Notes under the pieces: model-generated
The model's database searches: none
Seen by the model: only the letters and a program-made list of their open reading frames with translations
Told to the model about the DNA's origin: nothing
Part shown: positions 8,143 through 16,842 of the stretch, piece after piece
Position numbering within the stretch: position 1 is the first letter of the stretch
Layout: each line of letters begins with the position of its first letter
Program-made: the position numbers and the translations under genes
Source: Roseovarius albus
GTDB lineage: Bacteria > Pseudomonadota > Alphaproteobacteria > Rhodobacterales > Rhodobacteraceae
DNA length: 64,000 nucleotides
NCBI RefSeq assembly: GCF_900172335.1
Contig: NZ_FWFX01000005.1
Coordinates: 1 to 64,000 of the forward strand
Reading direction: 5' to 3'

Positions 8143-8848
8143 TATCCACCTCTACACCGCAGCCACAATGAACGGTTATAAGCCAGTTATTTTTCTTGAG
8201 GAAGCAGGCGTTCCTTATGACCTCACCGCTATCAATTTCTCGAAACAGGAACAAAAAGCGCCGCCCTATCTGAAGCTCAATCCCAATGGCAAAATCCCAA
8301 CGATAGAGGATCGAGCCGAGGGGCGGTCGATTTTCGAAAGCGGTGCGATCCTTTGGCATCTGGCGGAGAAGTATGGGAAGTTCCTGCCTAGTGACCCAGT
8401 CAAGAGATCCGAAGTGATGCAATGGATGTTATTTCAAGTCGGTCATGTGGGGCCGATGATGGGGCAAGCCATGTACTTCCAGCACATCGCTGCTCCGAAC
8501 GGCCATGAAGAGCCGTTTTCGATCAAGCGCTACGTCGATGAGACACGCCGGCTACTTGAAGTCCTAGACACGCATCTCGAGGGCAAAGACTGGCTCGCGG
8601 CCGGGGAATACACTATCGCTGACATGATGATCTATCCGTGGGCCCGTGCCTACGTCTGGGCGCGCGCCAGTGTTGAGGGATTACCGCATCTTCAGGCCTG
8701 GTTCGACCGGATTGACTCCCGCCCAGCCGTGCAAAAGGCCCTGACCATCCCCAAAGCCAATCCGCATTTTTGGGATACAGAGGCCGACGCTAGCGCCTTT
8801 ACCAAGGAAAACGCGGCGCGGTTCGCCAGCAACGTCAAACAGGGCTAG
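8129..8848 (+). CDS. Glutathione S-transferase family protein
   Basis: This 239-residue protein has an N-terminal thioredoxin-like domain (residues 1-80, with NPNGKIPTIED supplying the cis-proline and ESGAILWHLAEKYG the glutathione gamma-glutamyl-binding Glu-Ser). The C-terminal helical domain includes YTIADMMIYPW. It resembles YfcG/Nu-class enzymes that reduce disulfides or conjugate electrophiles. Overlap with mdaB implies co-translation, and the pair probably responds to the HxlR regulator. Confidence 0.88.
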   Translation: MSRPDIHLYTAATMNGYKPVIFLEEAGVPYDLTAINFSKQEQKAPPYLKLNPNGKIPTIEDRAEGRSIFESGAILWHLAEKYGKFLPSDPVKRSEVMQWMLFQVGHVGPMMGQAMYFQHIAAPNGHEEPFSIKRYVDETRRLLEVLDTHLEGKDWLAAGEYTIADMMIYPWARAYVWARASVEGLPHLQAWFDRIDSRPAVQKALTIPKANPHFWDTEADASAFTKENAARFASNVKQG

Positions 8849-9011
8849 CAGCTGGCAGCCGAACCCGGTCGGCACCAAGGGTTTGGCATCCTTGGTGTTT
8901 TATGTAGTGTAACCGTGCATTGAGAACCGAAGTGCATTCGGCTTCTACGAAGATAGATGCATCTTTGCAGCAGCGTTTACTGCTGTACCTTTGATAGGAG
9001 CAAGTTTTTCG

Positions 9012-10202
9012 ATGGCCCTTCACGAACACCCTATGTGGCGCAAACCGCAGCACCACCAGGATCTGGATCACGTGCACGATCACGCTCATTGGACAGAACT
9101 GTTCTATGACCTGATCCACGTTGTTACAATTTTCCTGCTGGGCAACTATCTATCGCACCACCTGGACCTACACGGGTTTCTTGTCTTTGCCGGTGTATTC
9201 ATAACGCTTTGGTACGCGTGGGGTGAGCTGAGCATTTTTAACTCGATCTATGTCAGTACCGACCTCTGGCACCGGTTGATCATGTCGGTGATGATCTGCA
9301 CCGTGATGTTCATGGCAGCCGCGATCCCGGCCATAGATGGTAAAGGTTGGCATTTCTTTGCGTTGGGATTTGCGGCCAACCGCGCCATGATTGCCGCGCT
9401 CTATTTTCGAGCTCGAAGGGTCAATGCAGCGGCCAATTCGATGGCATCGGAACAGGTGCGAAATTTCACCGTCTTTGCCATCATTTTTGCCATCACAGCG
9501 TTTCTGCCCAAACCACAGGCCTATTGGGTCTTTGGCACGTCCCTGGTCGCAACACAATTGGTCTACATGATACCCAGAATGACGGTCCTTCGGTTTGAAC
9601 GCTTTGTTCCGCGCCTTGGCCATATGTCAGAACGTTTTGCCCTTTTGACATTGATCGTTTTGGGGGAGGGATTCTTCAAGCTGGTGGTCACCTTATCTGA
9701 GAAAGGAATTTACAAAGTTGCGCCTGACGTGCTGGTAAATTTTGTGATCGGCGGTGTGTCGATGTTTGTGATGTGCTGGATCTATTTCGATTTTATTGGC
9801 AACGCCAAGCCAAAGGACAGAAAGATATCGACCCTTGTGACCTGGTGGTTGGCCCATCTTGTTCTAATGTTGTGTGGCGTAATGGTCGGTGTGGCGCTTG
9901 CCGCCGAAGTCAAGGTTGGATTCTGGGAGCCGTACCCAACGGAATACGCCGCAATCGGGTGCTTTGGGCTCGCAGGCTACATCGCGATGCTTTGGCTGTT
10001 GCGCGAAGTGATTGAGCATCGTCTGGCGTCTGACTTTGGACGTTGGGACGTACGCGTATTTGGCATTGTCACCGCCATCGCCTGTTTCTTTATTGTGCCG
10101 CATGTACCCTCCCTTGTCGGCAACTTGATTTGGGGAACCGCTCTATTTTCACAAATTGCTGTTCCTGTAACACGCGCGTGGGCGACGTTCCGAAATGAGT
10201 GA
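9012..10202 (+). CDS. Low-temperature-requirement A (LtrA) family membrane protein
   Basis: This polytopic membrane protein of about 396 residues belongs to the LtrA family, whose biochemical role is unknown. The family signature WTELFYDLIHVVTIFLLGNY follows a histidine-rich N-terminus (HEHPMWRKPQHH and HVHDHAH). About ten hydrophobic segments follow. The ATG at 9012 is chosen over a TTG at 8991 because TAGGAG lies 11 bases upstream. The histidine cluster could bind metal; this is only a suggestion. Its last eight bases overlap the ion channel gene, implying linked expression. Confidence 0.8.
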   Translation: MALHEHPMWRKPQHHQDLDHVHDHAHWTELFYDLIHVVTIFLLGNYLSHHLDLHGFLVFAGVFITLWYAWGELSIFNSIYVSTDLWHRLIMSVMICTVMFMAAAIPAIDGKGWHFFALGFAANRAMIAALYFRARRVNAAANSMASEQVRNFTVFAIIFAITAFLPKPQAYWVFGTSLVATQLVYMIPRMTVLRFERFVPRLGHMSERFALLTLIVLGEGFFKLVVTLSEKGIYKVAPDVLVNFVIGGVSMFVMCWIYFDFIGNAKPKDRKISTLVTWWLAHLVLMLCGVMVGVALAAEVKVGFWEPYPTEYAAIGCFGLAGYIAMLWLLREVIEHRLASDFGRWDVRVFGIVTAIACFFIVPHVPSLVGNLIWGTALFSQIAVPVTRAWATFRNE

Positions 10203-11163
10203 GGGAATTCAAAGAAACAAACGCCTTCGCGCAAGACTTTATTGGTGGTTGGAGCGGCCGGATCGAAGCGCAACTGGACCGTGGTTCCTTGAAATCGCGC
10301 TGATCGTTTTGATCTCGCTGAACGTTGCCGCTGTCATACTTGAAACCGTCGACTCAATCTATGTGCAGTGGTCCTTTGCGTTAAACTTGTTCGAGGCCGT
10401 TTCACTGACCGTATTTCTAGCCGAATACGTAGCGCGCCTGTGGGTTGCGCCCGAAGAACCGAGCTACAAGTCCCGGCTGGCCTGGATAAGGTCTCCGCTG
10501 GCCCTGATCGATCTGTTCGCGATACTGCCTACGCTGCTCTATCTGATCTTCCCGATGGACTTGCGCCTGCTACGTACCTTCCGAATGCTGCGCTTGCTCA
10601 AACTGACGCGTTATTCGCCCGCGCTTGGGATGCTGTTCGCGGTTTTCGAAGAAGAAGCAGGGGCGTTCTTTGCTGGTTTCTTCATCCTGATGCTGATGTT
10701 GATTTTCGCAGCCAGCGGCGCGTGGATAGCAGAACACAACGCACAACCCGAGGCATTCGGATCCATTCCCGCAGCCATGTGGTGGGCGATGGCAACACTG
10801 ACAACGGTTGGCTACGGCGACGTGACACCGATCACGGTTGCCGGCAAAATGTTCGGCGCTCTGATTACCGTGATTGGCATTGGTATGGCTGCTTTGCCAG
10901 CTGGGATCATTGCCAGCGGTCTCAACGACCAGTTGCACCGACGCCGAGCCAAACTGGAACGCCAGTTCAGAGCGGCTCTGGAAGACGGGAACATCTGCGA
11001 GGCTGATGAAAAAGACATTGAAATCCTGAGGAAACAATTGGGCCTATCAAACCGCGCCGCAGGTCACATCCGCCAACAAATCCACGCCGAATTGCAAACA
11101 GGAACGGAGCGTTGTCAGTCCTGCGGTCAGCCTCTTACAAAGACGAAAAAGGGGGGTCTATGA
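10195..11163 (+). CDS. Voltage-gated potassium channel (Kv-type, six TM)
   Basis: This 322-residue channel has S1-S6 helices, an S4 voltage sensor with regularly spaced arginines and lysine (RLLRTFRMLRLLKL), a pore helix (AMWWAMATLT) and the canonical K+ filter TVGYGD. After S6 there is a charged coiled segment and a terminal CQSCG motif of unknown use. It overlaps the LtrA gene by eight bases. It should set or sense membrane potential in the inner membrane. Specific gating cannot be read from sequence. Confidence 0.9.
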   Translation: MSEGIQRNKRLRARLYWWLERPDRSATGPWFLEIALIVLISLNVAAVILETVDSIYVQWSFALNLFEAVSLTVFLAEYVARLWVAPEEPSYKSRLAWIRSPLALIDLFAILPTLLYLIFPMDLRLLRTFRMLRLLKLTRYSPALGMLFAVFEEEAGAFFAGFFILMLMLIFAASGAWIAEHNAQPEAFGSIPAAMWWAMATLTTVGYGDVTPITVAGKMFGALITVIGIGMAALPAGIIASGLNDQLHRRRAKLERQFRAALEDGNICEADEKDIEILRKQLGLSNRAAGHIRQQIHAELQTGTERCQSCGQPLTKTKKGGL

Positions 11164-11584
11164 GCAAGCTGACTCCTGCCTCATCATCCAATTGGTGTCC
11201 AAGTATTACGGCGTCCCCCTCCTAAATTGCAATGGTGTTGCGCGACGGGCCCAAAGAACTTGATTGCGCTTTTAAAGCTATCGAAACAGTGTCGATTTTT
11301 GCCACTTCCCATCGTTAGAGTTGGCGCAACCAAAGGCGGCTTTTTGCGCAATGTGAACGTTCCACCGACGCGGGGTGAATAGCGGCAATGTCCGCAAAGC
11401 AGACCTTAGATCGTCGTTCTATCAATGGCAGCAACGCGGACTTTGCAGACATCCGCATTTTTACTCTAAAGGGCCGCAGCCAGCCCAAGCCGGTCATTCA
11501 TCGCCGAGTTTTGCAATCTTCGACACGCGCACATTGCTACCGTCCCCGAAGCCAACACGAAGGTCAGCTAAGGACACACGCATC
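11164..11584. other. Gene-free gap with degenerate repeat
   Basis: No credible gene is seen between the ion channel and the convergent NmrA-like gene. The tract includes AGCGGCAATGTCCGCAAAGC (about 11381-11400) and related GC-rich fragments resembling the degenerate non-coding repeats in the gaps near 20.7, 22.3, 24.5 and 26.5 kb. Short overlapping frames in this gap match nothing I recognise. Confidence 0.4.
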
Positions 11585-12463
11585 TCACATGTTCGCTGTC
11601 TCAGCCACTCGAATCTTGATATCTTTTCTCTGCGTCCATGCTTCCATGTTTTGCTGAACGAACTGATCGATAGAGGTTGGTCGTGATCCGGTCAGCTTCA
11701 GCACACTGTCAGTGACGCGATCCTCTGACCCGCCAGCAATTACACCGTCCATAGCGGCCAATGTTTGTGCGTACTCTTCCGGCAATCCGAGACTTTGATG
11801 ACGCTCTGTCAGTTCATCGACGGTTAGGCGATGATGGGTGATCTTCCGCCCCAATTGGTTGCTCAGTGTTTCGGCAACGACATCATAAGAAATCGCTTCC
11901 GGGCCAGTGAGCATATAGTCAGTATCTTTGACTGACGGAGTGACCAGCAGCGCCGTTGCACAGGCTGCTATATCGCCAGCATCGATAAAGCCAACTCGAC
12001 CGTCCTCTGTCGCTGTGTGGATGGCGGACTCATCGCGAATTGGATCTCGATGATGAAGCTCTGAGAAGTTCTGCATGAACCAGGTTGGACGCAGAACGGA
12101 CCATTCTGGAGCGTTGGAGCGCAGCCAGGCGTGGACTGCGCCCATCATGGGTCCGCCTTCTTCCAAAGAAGAGGCACTGAGTAGCACGAAGCGTTGGACG
12201 CCCGCGGCAAGTGCCGCCTCAAGACCGGGCTGCATTGCTCCCAGTGAATCCACGGTGTCTGTGGGGGCTACGAGGTAGATAGCTCTGACGCCTTCGAAAG
12301 CATCCGTGAACGTAGACAGATCGCTCCAATCGAACCGCATTTCATCTTTGTTTCGAGGTCTGCGTGTTCCCACGCGCGGGGCCAGCCCTTTTGCATGTAG
12401 CTGTTTGACGACGCGGCTGCCAGTCTTGCCGGTGCCGCCGGTGATGAGAATGTTCTTAGGCAT
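11585..12463 (-). CDS. NmrA-like NAD(P)-binding protein (atypical SDR)
   Basis: This 292-residue atypical short-chain dehydrogenase has the N-terminal motif TGGTGKTGSRVV (residues 8-19) and the WSVLRPTWFMQNF block characteristic of NmrA/ergot-alkaloid-type proteins. No classical YxxxK pair is evident, so it may be a redox sensor or a reductase on an unknown substrate. It overlaps the upstream NTF2-like gene by eight bases, and together they form a small operon. Confidence 0.8.
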   Translation of the reverse strand: MPKNILITGGTGKTGSRVVKQLHAKGLAPRVGTRRPRNKDEMRFDWSDLSTFTDAFEGVRAIYLVAPTDTVDSLGAMQPGLEAALAAGVQRFVLLSASSLEEGGPMMGAVHAWLRSNAPEWSVLRPTWFMQNFSELHHRDPIRDESAIHTATEDGRVGFIDAGDIAACATALLVTPSVKDTDYMLTGPEAISYDVVAETLSNQLGRKITHHRLTVDELTERHQSLGLPEEYAQTLAAMDGVIAGGSEDRVTDSVLKLTGSRPTSIDQFVQQNMEAWTQRKDIKIRVAETANM

Positions 12464-12911
12464 CGATAAAGTTCCCGAGTTCGAATTTTAGTGTTTCAAG
12501 GCCACCGACGGCATCCAGTAGAACCTGTGGGTTCCAGTAGTCCCGGTAGTGAACGATGCGACCGTTTTTCACTTTGATGACTGAAATGTAATTCTGATCG
12601 TAGCGCCCGGCTTTGCCTTCACCTTTGCAGGAGAACTCCAATACAAAGGTTTCACCGTCTTTGGTAACATGGGTAACTGCCGGGCTCATGGATTCAAAGC
12701 TGATGAGGCCTCCGGCTTTTGGCAGATAGGCGGCCATAGTGTCTCGGCCACGCAGTTCACGAACGGAACCTTCGGGTGCAAACGGGAACTCGAAAACAAT
12801 GCCTTCGTCACACATGTCCAGGAAGTTCTCGCCTGCATCTACGATGATTGCATCTCCGAGGGCGGTGCGCAGCATCGCGCCAAAGCTGGGTATCGTGTTA
12901 GTATCGGACAT
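12456..12911 (-). CDS. SnoaL/NTF2-like ketosteroid-isomerase-fold protein
   Basis: This protein of about 151 residues has an alpha+beta-barrel SnoaL-like fold, supported by FEFPFAPEGSVRELRGRDTMAAYLP and the C-terminal GRIVHYRDYWNPQ. The ATG at 12911 follows AGGAGAGACC, favouring it over the upstream ATG at 12929. Such proteins isomerise, cyclise or hydrolyse small ketones; the substrate is unknown. It is the first gene of a two-gene unit with the NmrA-like protein. Confidence 0.78.
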   Translation of the reverse strand: MSDTNTIPSFGAMLRTALGDAIIVDAGENFLDMCDEGIVFEFPFAPEGSVRELRGRDTMAAYLPKAGGLISFESMSPAVTHVTKDGETFVLEFSCKGEGKAGRYDQNYISVIKVKNGRIVHYRDYWNPQVLLDAVGGLETLKFELGNFIDA

Positions 12912-12974
12912 GGTCTCTCCTAACTTCATGTTGATCTTTGTTGTGGGCGTCGATGTGAGTGGTGGCTTGGGTCA

Positions 12975-13433
12975 TTACGCCTTTTCAAACTGCATGACGA
13001 GGACACCAATAATTGACAGCATTGCACCTGTGATGCGGAAGAAATCGACTGGTCGAGGGGCGGTCCCCAAAAGACCGTTCTGATCGAGGATGGGTGCCAT
13101 CGCCATTTGTCCGGCGACGACTGCGGCAATAAAAGCGGCAGCCCCAAAGCGTGGGATCAGAACCATGGTCGCCATCACGTAAATGACTCCGATCACACCT
13201 CCTACCCACGCCCAGGGAGGAGCCGCATATAGTGATGATAAGCTTGGCAATGTCGGACGAAGCCATGCGATGCCGACCACCAGGCAAAAGAATGAAATTC
13301 CAAAAGACAACAGGGTTGCCCAGAGTGGGTGGCCGGCAGCGCGGCTAAGCTTTGCGTTCATTCCGGCATGGATGGGTATCAGGGCGCCGCAAAGCAGAGG
13401 AGCAAACCACAGAAGTGCGATTTTCGGGTCCAT
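12975..13433 (-). CDS. DMT-superfamily transporter (YdcZ type)
   Basis: This 152-residue protein has five predicted membrane helices, matching the half-size YdcZ (DUF606) members of the drug/metabolite transporter superfamily. AAGGATGCGAAG precedes the ATG. YdcZ proteins probably act as dimers in the inner membrane and their substrate is not known. The gene is divergent from a TetR regulator 106 bases away, which may repress it together with the downstream NTF2-like and NmrA-like genes. Confidence 0.8.
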   Translation of the reverse strand: MDPKIALLWFAPLLCGALIPIHAGMNAKLSRAAGHPLWATLLSFGISFFCLVVGIAWLRPTLPSLSSLYAAPPWAWVGGVIGVIYVMATMVLIPRFGAAAFIAAVVAGQMAMAPILDQNGLLGTAPRPVDFFRITGAMLSIIGVLVMQFEKA

Positions 13434-13539
13434 CTTCGCATCCTTTCCCCAAGTGCCAGAATTCGGTTGCAGTATCGCAGAGATTGCTTCAATCTACATC
13501 GGAACGATACCGTTTCGTCCTACATAAAGGTGAATTACG

Positions 13540-14151
13540 ATGGAACGCAAGGGTTCCGACGCAAAAAGTTTTGATCGGCCGCGTCGGAAGCCGGCCGGGG
13601 CTGCCGTTTTGCAAGACAGCGTGACGGATGCAATTCAACGCGCATTGTTCGAGGAATGGGCGGAAACGGGGTATTCTGCAATGCGCATGGAGCGCATTGC
13701 AGTGCGAGCTGGTGTTGGGAAAGCAGCCCTTTACAGGCGGAGCAAATCCAAGTTTGAGTTGGTGACCGAAGCGGTGAAATCCACGGCGACAAACATCACC
13801 CCGATTCCAGACACAGGATCTTTAGAGAGTGACGTTGGCATGCTCTTGCGCAGGATGGCTGCAACTCTGCGGCACCCACTTGTGAGACGGATTCTACCGG
13901 ACCTCCATGCCGAGCACGCCCGTTCAGGTGAGCTTGCTGGATTGCTGGAGAGTGTGACGCGAGATCGCCGGGCCCAAGCTATGGTCATGCTGGACATGGC
14001 GGTAGAGCGTGGCGAGCTGTCAGAAGAAACTGATCGAAGCATGGTGCTGGATATGTTTATCGCGCCACTCTATTGGCGCGTTATTGTGCAACACAGGCCT
14101 GTCAAGTCGGACGACATCAGAAGATTTACAAGGCTGGCGCTAAGCGTATAG
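13540..14151 (+). CDS. TetR/AcrR-family transcriptional regulator
   Basis: This 203-residue regulator has a TetR N-terminal HTH (residues about 30-75, including YSAMRMERIAVRAGVGKAALYRR) and a helical ligand-binding C-terminus with the LYWRVIVQHRP element of TetR_C proteins. It lies between the divergent YdcZ-type transporter and a RidA-family gene 33 bases downstream, the likely targets. The ligand is unknown. Confidence 0.87.
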   Translation: MERKGSDAKSFDRPRRKPAGAAVLQDSVTDAIQRALFEEWAETGYSAMRMERIAVRAGVGKAALYRRSKSKFELVTEAVKSTATNITPIPDTGSLESDVGMLLRRMAATLRHPLVRRILPDLHAEHARSGELAGLLESVTRDRRAQAMVMLDMAVERGELSEETDRSMVLDMFIAPLYWRVIVQHRPVKSDDIRRFTRLALSV

Positions 14152-14183
14152 AGAATAAGTAAAAACCATGAGAAGATGAAGTC

Positions 14184-14654
14184 GTGAGCAGCATTGAAGA
14201 AAAACTAAGCGAACTTAGTATTGTCATTCCGGACGCCCCACGTCCGCTCGGAAATTTTGCCCCCTATCTGATCGACGGAGACTATCTCTATATCTCCGGT
14301 CAGATCTCTGTTGATGTGGATGGAAACGTGCATCGTGGAAAGCTGGGTGAATCGGCGACAGTTGAGCAAGGAGCAGAAGCCGCCAAACACTGTGCAATTG
14401 GATTGCTTGCTCGCGCGAAAGCGGCACTTGGTGATCTTGATCGGATCGAGCGACTCCTAAAACTGGGTGCCTTCGTGAATGCCGTACCGGATTTCGCCGA
14501 TCACCCTAAAGTCGTGAACGGGGCATCGGACTTCATGGTGCAGGTTTTCGGATCCGAAACCGCAGAACATGTGCGTTTCGCTGTTGGGAGTTCGAGTCTT
14601 CCGGCAAATGCTATGGTCGAGATCGAAGCTGTTTTCCGGGTATCTCCTACCTGA
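14184..14654 (+). CDS. RidA family (YjgF/YER057c/UK114) protein
   Basis: This 156-residue protein of the longer, TdcF-like RidA branch has GDYLYISGQISVDVDGNVHRGKLG near residue 30 and a C-terminal SSLPANAMVEIEAVF. RidA proteins hydrolyse reactive enamine/imine intermediates released by PLP enzymes. The start is a GTG. It may share a transcript with the upstream TetR gene. Confidence 0.85.
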   Translation: MSSIEEKLSELSIVIPDAPRPLGNFAPYLIDGDYLYISGQISVDVDGNVHRGKLGESATVEQGAEAAKHCAIGLLARAKAALGDLDRIERLLKLGAFVNAVPDFADHPKVVNGASDFMVQVFGSETAEHVRFAVGSSSLPANAMVEIEAVFRVSPT

Positions 14655-14715
14655 TTTGCACCAACGTGTTGCTACTGAAATCGCCTTGCGAACAGATAAG
14701 CTCCATTGTGGTGAT

Positions 14716-14750
14716 CGTATCCAGCGGCTTCATAGAAGCTGCTGGATACG
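14716..14750. repeat. Long near-perfect hairpin with a 3-base loop
   Basis: Two 16-base arms, CGTATCCAGCGGCTTC and GAAGCTGCTGGATACG, pair with one mismatch around the loop ATA. The hairpin lies 62 bases after the RidA stop, and no T-run follows. It could act as a terminator-like or RNA-stabilising structure, or be a small repeat element. Confidence 0.6.
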
Positions 14751-14907
14751 GGCGCTGACAGCAGGATACATGCCATTACGGCCGGTGCGGCGTCAGCAGT
14801 GAAAGACAGAAATCCTTTACCGATACCTTTTCAGCTCACTACCAGGCTCTCTGCTCTTATCGTAACCACATTGCGTTTCGTTTTTTGTTTCGGAACCAGA
14901 AAACAGT

Positions 14908-16317
14908 TTATGGAACCCAATTTTGGTGGGTGATCGCATAGTTTAATGCTTCGAGATCTTCAGTAAGTTGGCTGAATGAGATTGGCCCACCAAGGCAAAC
15001 CCTGACTGCTTCGTCGGGTGTACCTGTTACGGTAAAGGCATTGCTCGGCATAATGCCGATTTGACGATTGGCCATATGACTCATCACGTCAGCTGGGCTC
15101 GACCCTTCGGGCAGCTTGAGCCAAATATTGAAAGCTTCGGTGCTGCCTACGAAGGCTTGGTCCTGCATAATCTTCGTCGCCAAATTCTGTCTGCGGTTCG
15201 CCTCCTTGCGGACGAACTTCTGCACGGCCGCAGCCGTGCCATCCTCGATCCATCTTGCCATCAAAGCTGTTGTGATTGGTGATGCCATGACATTCGATGC
15301 CTGCAAAGCCCGCGTGAAATGGGTTTTCGACAGGCCAGATGGAACCACCGTGAGTGCCAGCCTCAAGCCAGCGCCCAGACATTTCGAAAGACCTGCAATG
15401 TACCACCCCAATTCAGGGATATTCTGTGAAATAGGTCGCGGTGTATCAGACGACACAAAACGGCAGGCGTCATCTTCAATCAAAGGCAAACCGTACTTAT
15501 CCAAAACGGATGCGATCTGCTCACGCCGCTTATTTGGAATTGTAAGCGTCAGGGGGTTTTGCAGCGTCGGGTTCAGATAAAGAGCAGAAGGAGCGTGCTC
15601 TTGAATGGCGGCATCCAGCTCATCAGTGAGAATGCCGCTGCTGTCTGATCTCACGCCGACAAGCCGAATACCAAGTTGAGCAGCGATAGCACGGATACCG
15701 GGATAGGTCACACGCTCACAGAGCACGGTGTCTCCGGGCTTGGAGAGCAATGTCAGTATCGATAGTAGGCTGGCATGTGCGCCGGGCGTGATGGCTAAGT
15801 GGTCTGCTTCGACGTCTATCCCGTTGATGTTCATCCAGCGTGATGCGGTCTCCCGGTCTTGCCGGCTCCCGATAATGGATTGGTAGCGAAGCAGAGGAAC
15901 GAGGTTCGCGGCAACATGTGTGAGGCCTTGTTCCATACGGGCCACTAGAGCCGGATCATCTGGCTCCGGGGGCATGTTCATGTTCGGGTCTTCTTCAAGC
16001 GCGCGGCGTGGATCTGCTTTTTCTGATGTCTCGTCTGGTTTCCGGATGAACGAACCCCGGCCAACAAAGGTGTCGATATACCCGCGCTTTGCAGCCTCAG
16101 AATAACCGCGGGACACCGTTGTGAAGTCTAACCCAACAAGCTTGGCGACGCTGCGTTGAGGCGGAAGCCTGTCACCTGCATCAAGCACACCTGTCTCTAC
16201 ATCATGTCTGATCGCTTCTGCGATTTGGACGTAGAGTGGTTTTCCGTCGTCGCGCAGATTTAGTGTCCATGACTTCAAGGCATCGTTCCAATCAATATAG
16301 AAGATTGTGTCTATCAT
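14908..16317 (-). CDS. MocR-type regulator (GntR HTH fused to aminotransferase domain)
   Basis: This 469-residue protein has a GntR-type winged helix (residues about 20-90, with DRLPPQRSVAKLVGLDFTTVSRGY) joined to a fold-type-I PLP aminotransferase-like domain. The PLP lysine is in the YIAGLSKCLGAGLRL segment. MocR/GabR/PdxR regulators use PLP or amine ligands and bind direct repeats in divergent promoters. Here the gap to the divergent DUF983 gene carries a 10-base direct repeat at 11-base period. AGGG precedes the start. The regulated pathway is unclear because no amine or PLP gene adjoins it. Confidence 0.88.
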   Translation of the reverse strand: MIDTIFYIDWNDALKSWTLNLRDDGKPLYVQIAEAIRHDVETGVLDAGDRLPPQRSVAKLVGLDFTTVSRGYSEAAKRGYIDTFVGRGSFIRKPDETSEKADPRRALEEDPNMNMPPEPDDPALVARMEQGLTHVAANLVPLLRYQSIIGSRQDRETASRWMNINGIDVEADHLAITPGAHASLLSILTLLSKPGDTVLCERVTYPGIRAIAAQLGIRLVGVRSDSSGILTDELDAAIQEHAPSALYLNPTLQNPLTLTIPNKRREQIASVLDKYGLPLIEDDACRFVSSDTPRPISQNIPELGWYIAGLSKCLGAGLRLALTVVPSGLSKTHFTRALQASNVMASPITTALMARWIEDGTAAAVQKFVRKEANRRQNLATKIMQDQAFVGSTEAFNIWLKLPEGSSPADVMSHMANRQIGIMPSNAFTVTGTPDEAVRVCLGGPISFSQLTEDLEALNYAITHQNWVP

Positions 16318-16366
16318 CTTTAACCCTATAACAAGTATATTTCAACATATTGTCGCACTCGCCATC

Positions 16367-16387
16367 ATATTGATTGGATATTGATTG
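16367..16387. promoter_or_regulatory. Direct repeat, candidate MocR operator
   Basis: ATATTGATTG occurs at 16367-16376 and again at 16378-16387, a period of 11 bases, so both copies face the same side of the helix. It lies 50-70 bases upstream of both divergent genes. MocR regulators such as GabR recognise paired direct repeats, which makes this the best operator candidate. Confidence 0.5.
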
Positions 16388-16437
16388 CATTTTGTCTGAA
16401 GATGAACTATCTGAGGCGCAACCGAAGGAGATCAAAG

Positions 16438-16827
16438 ATGTCCGAACTTGCAATTGACGCCCGCGACGACAGTGAAGAACGCCCCATCAAACCCGCGATC
16501 ATGAATGGGATGCGCCTCAAGTGCCCCAGATGCGGGGAAGGCAAACTGCTGCACAGCTACTTAAAAGTGAACGATGAGTGCTCGAATTGCGGCTTGGATC
16601 TGAGCCATCAGCGGGCTGATGATGGTCCGGCTTATCTTACGATCCTGATCGTTGGCCACCTTATGGGATTCGCGTTGCACATCGCTTGGGTAACATGGAG
16701 GCCAGAACCCTGGGTCATGGCTTTGAGCATGTCGGTCATCGCGGTAGTCGGTGCCTTGGCAATTCTGCCGGTCATGAAGGGCCTGATTGTTGGATACCAA
16801 TGGGCCAAACGAATGCACGGGTTCTAG
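16438..16827 (+). CDS. DUF983 family membrane protein
   Basis: This protein of about 129 residues starts at an ATG with GAAGGAGATCAAAG just upstream; a longer frame to 16381 lacks support. DUF983 features are an N-terminal zinc-ribbon-like CPRCGEGKLLHSYLKVNDECSNCG split over two CxxC pairs, followed by two membrane helices. Function is unknown, though relatives often lie near cytochrome oxidase assembly genes. It is divergent from the MocR gene and 15 bases upstream of the MetF-like gene. Confidence 0.82.
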   Translation: MSELAIDARDDSEERPIKPAIMNGMRLKCPRCGEGKLLHSYLKVNDECSNCGLDLSHQRADDGPAYLTILIVGHLMGFALHIAWVTWRPEPWVMALSMSVIAVVGALAILPVMKGLIVGYQWAKRMHGF

Positions 16828-16842
16828 CCACCCGCCCTCCCA

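Noticed and set aside
11375-11686. Two plus-strand frames near 11.4-11.7 kb as small genes
   Set aside because: They overlap a degenerate repeat tract and the 3' end of the NmrA-like gene, have no good start signal and no family resemblance.
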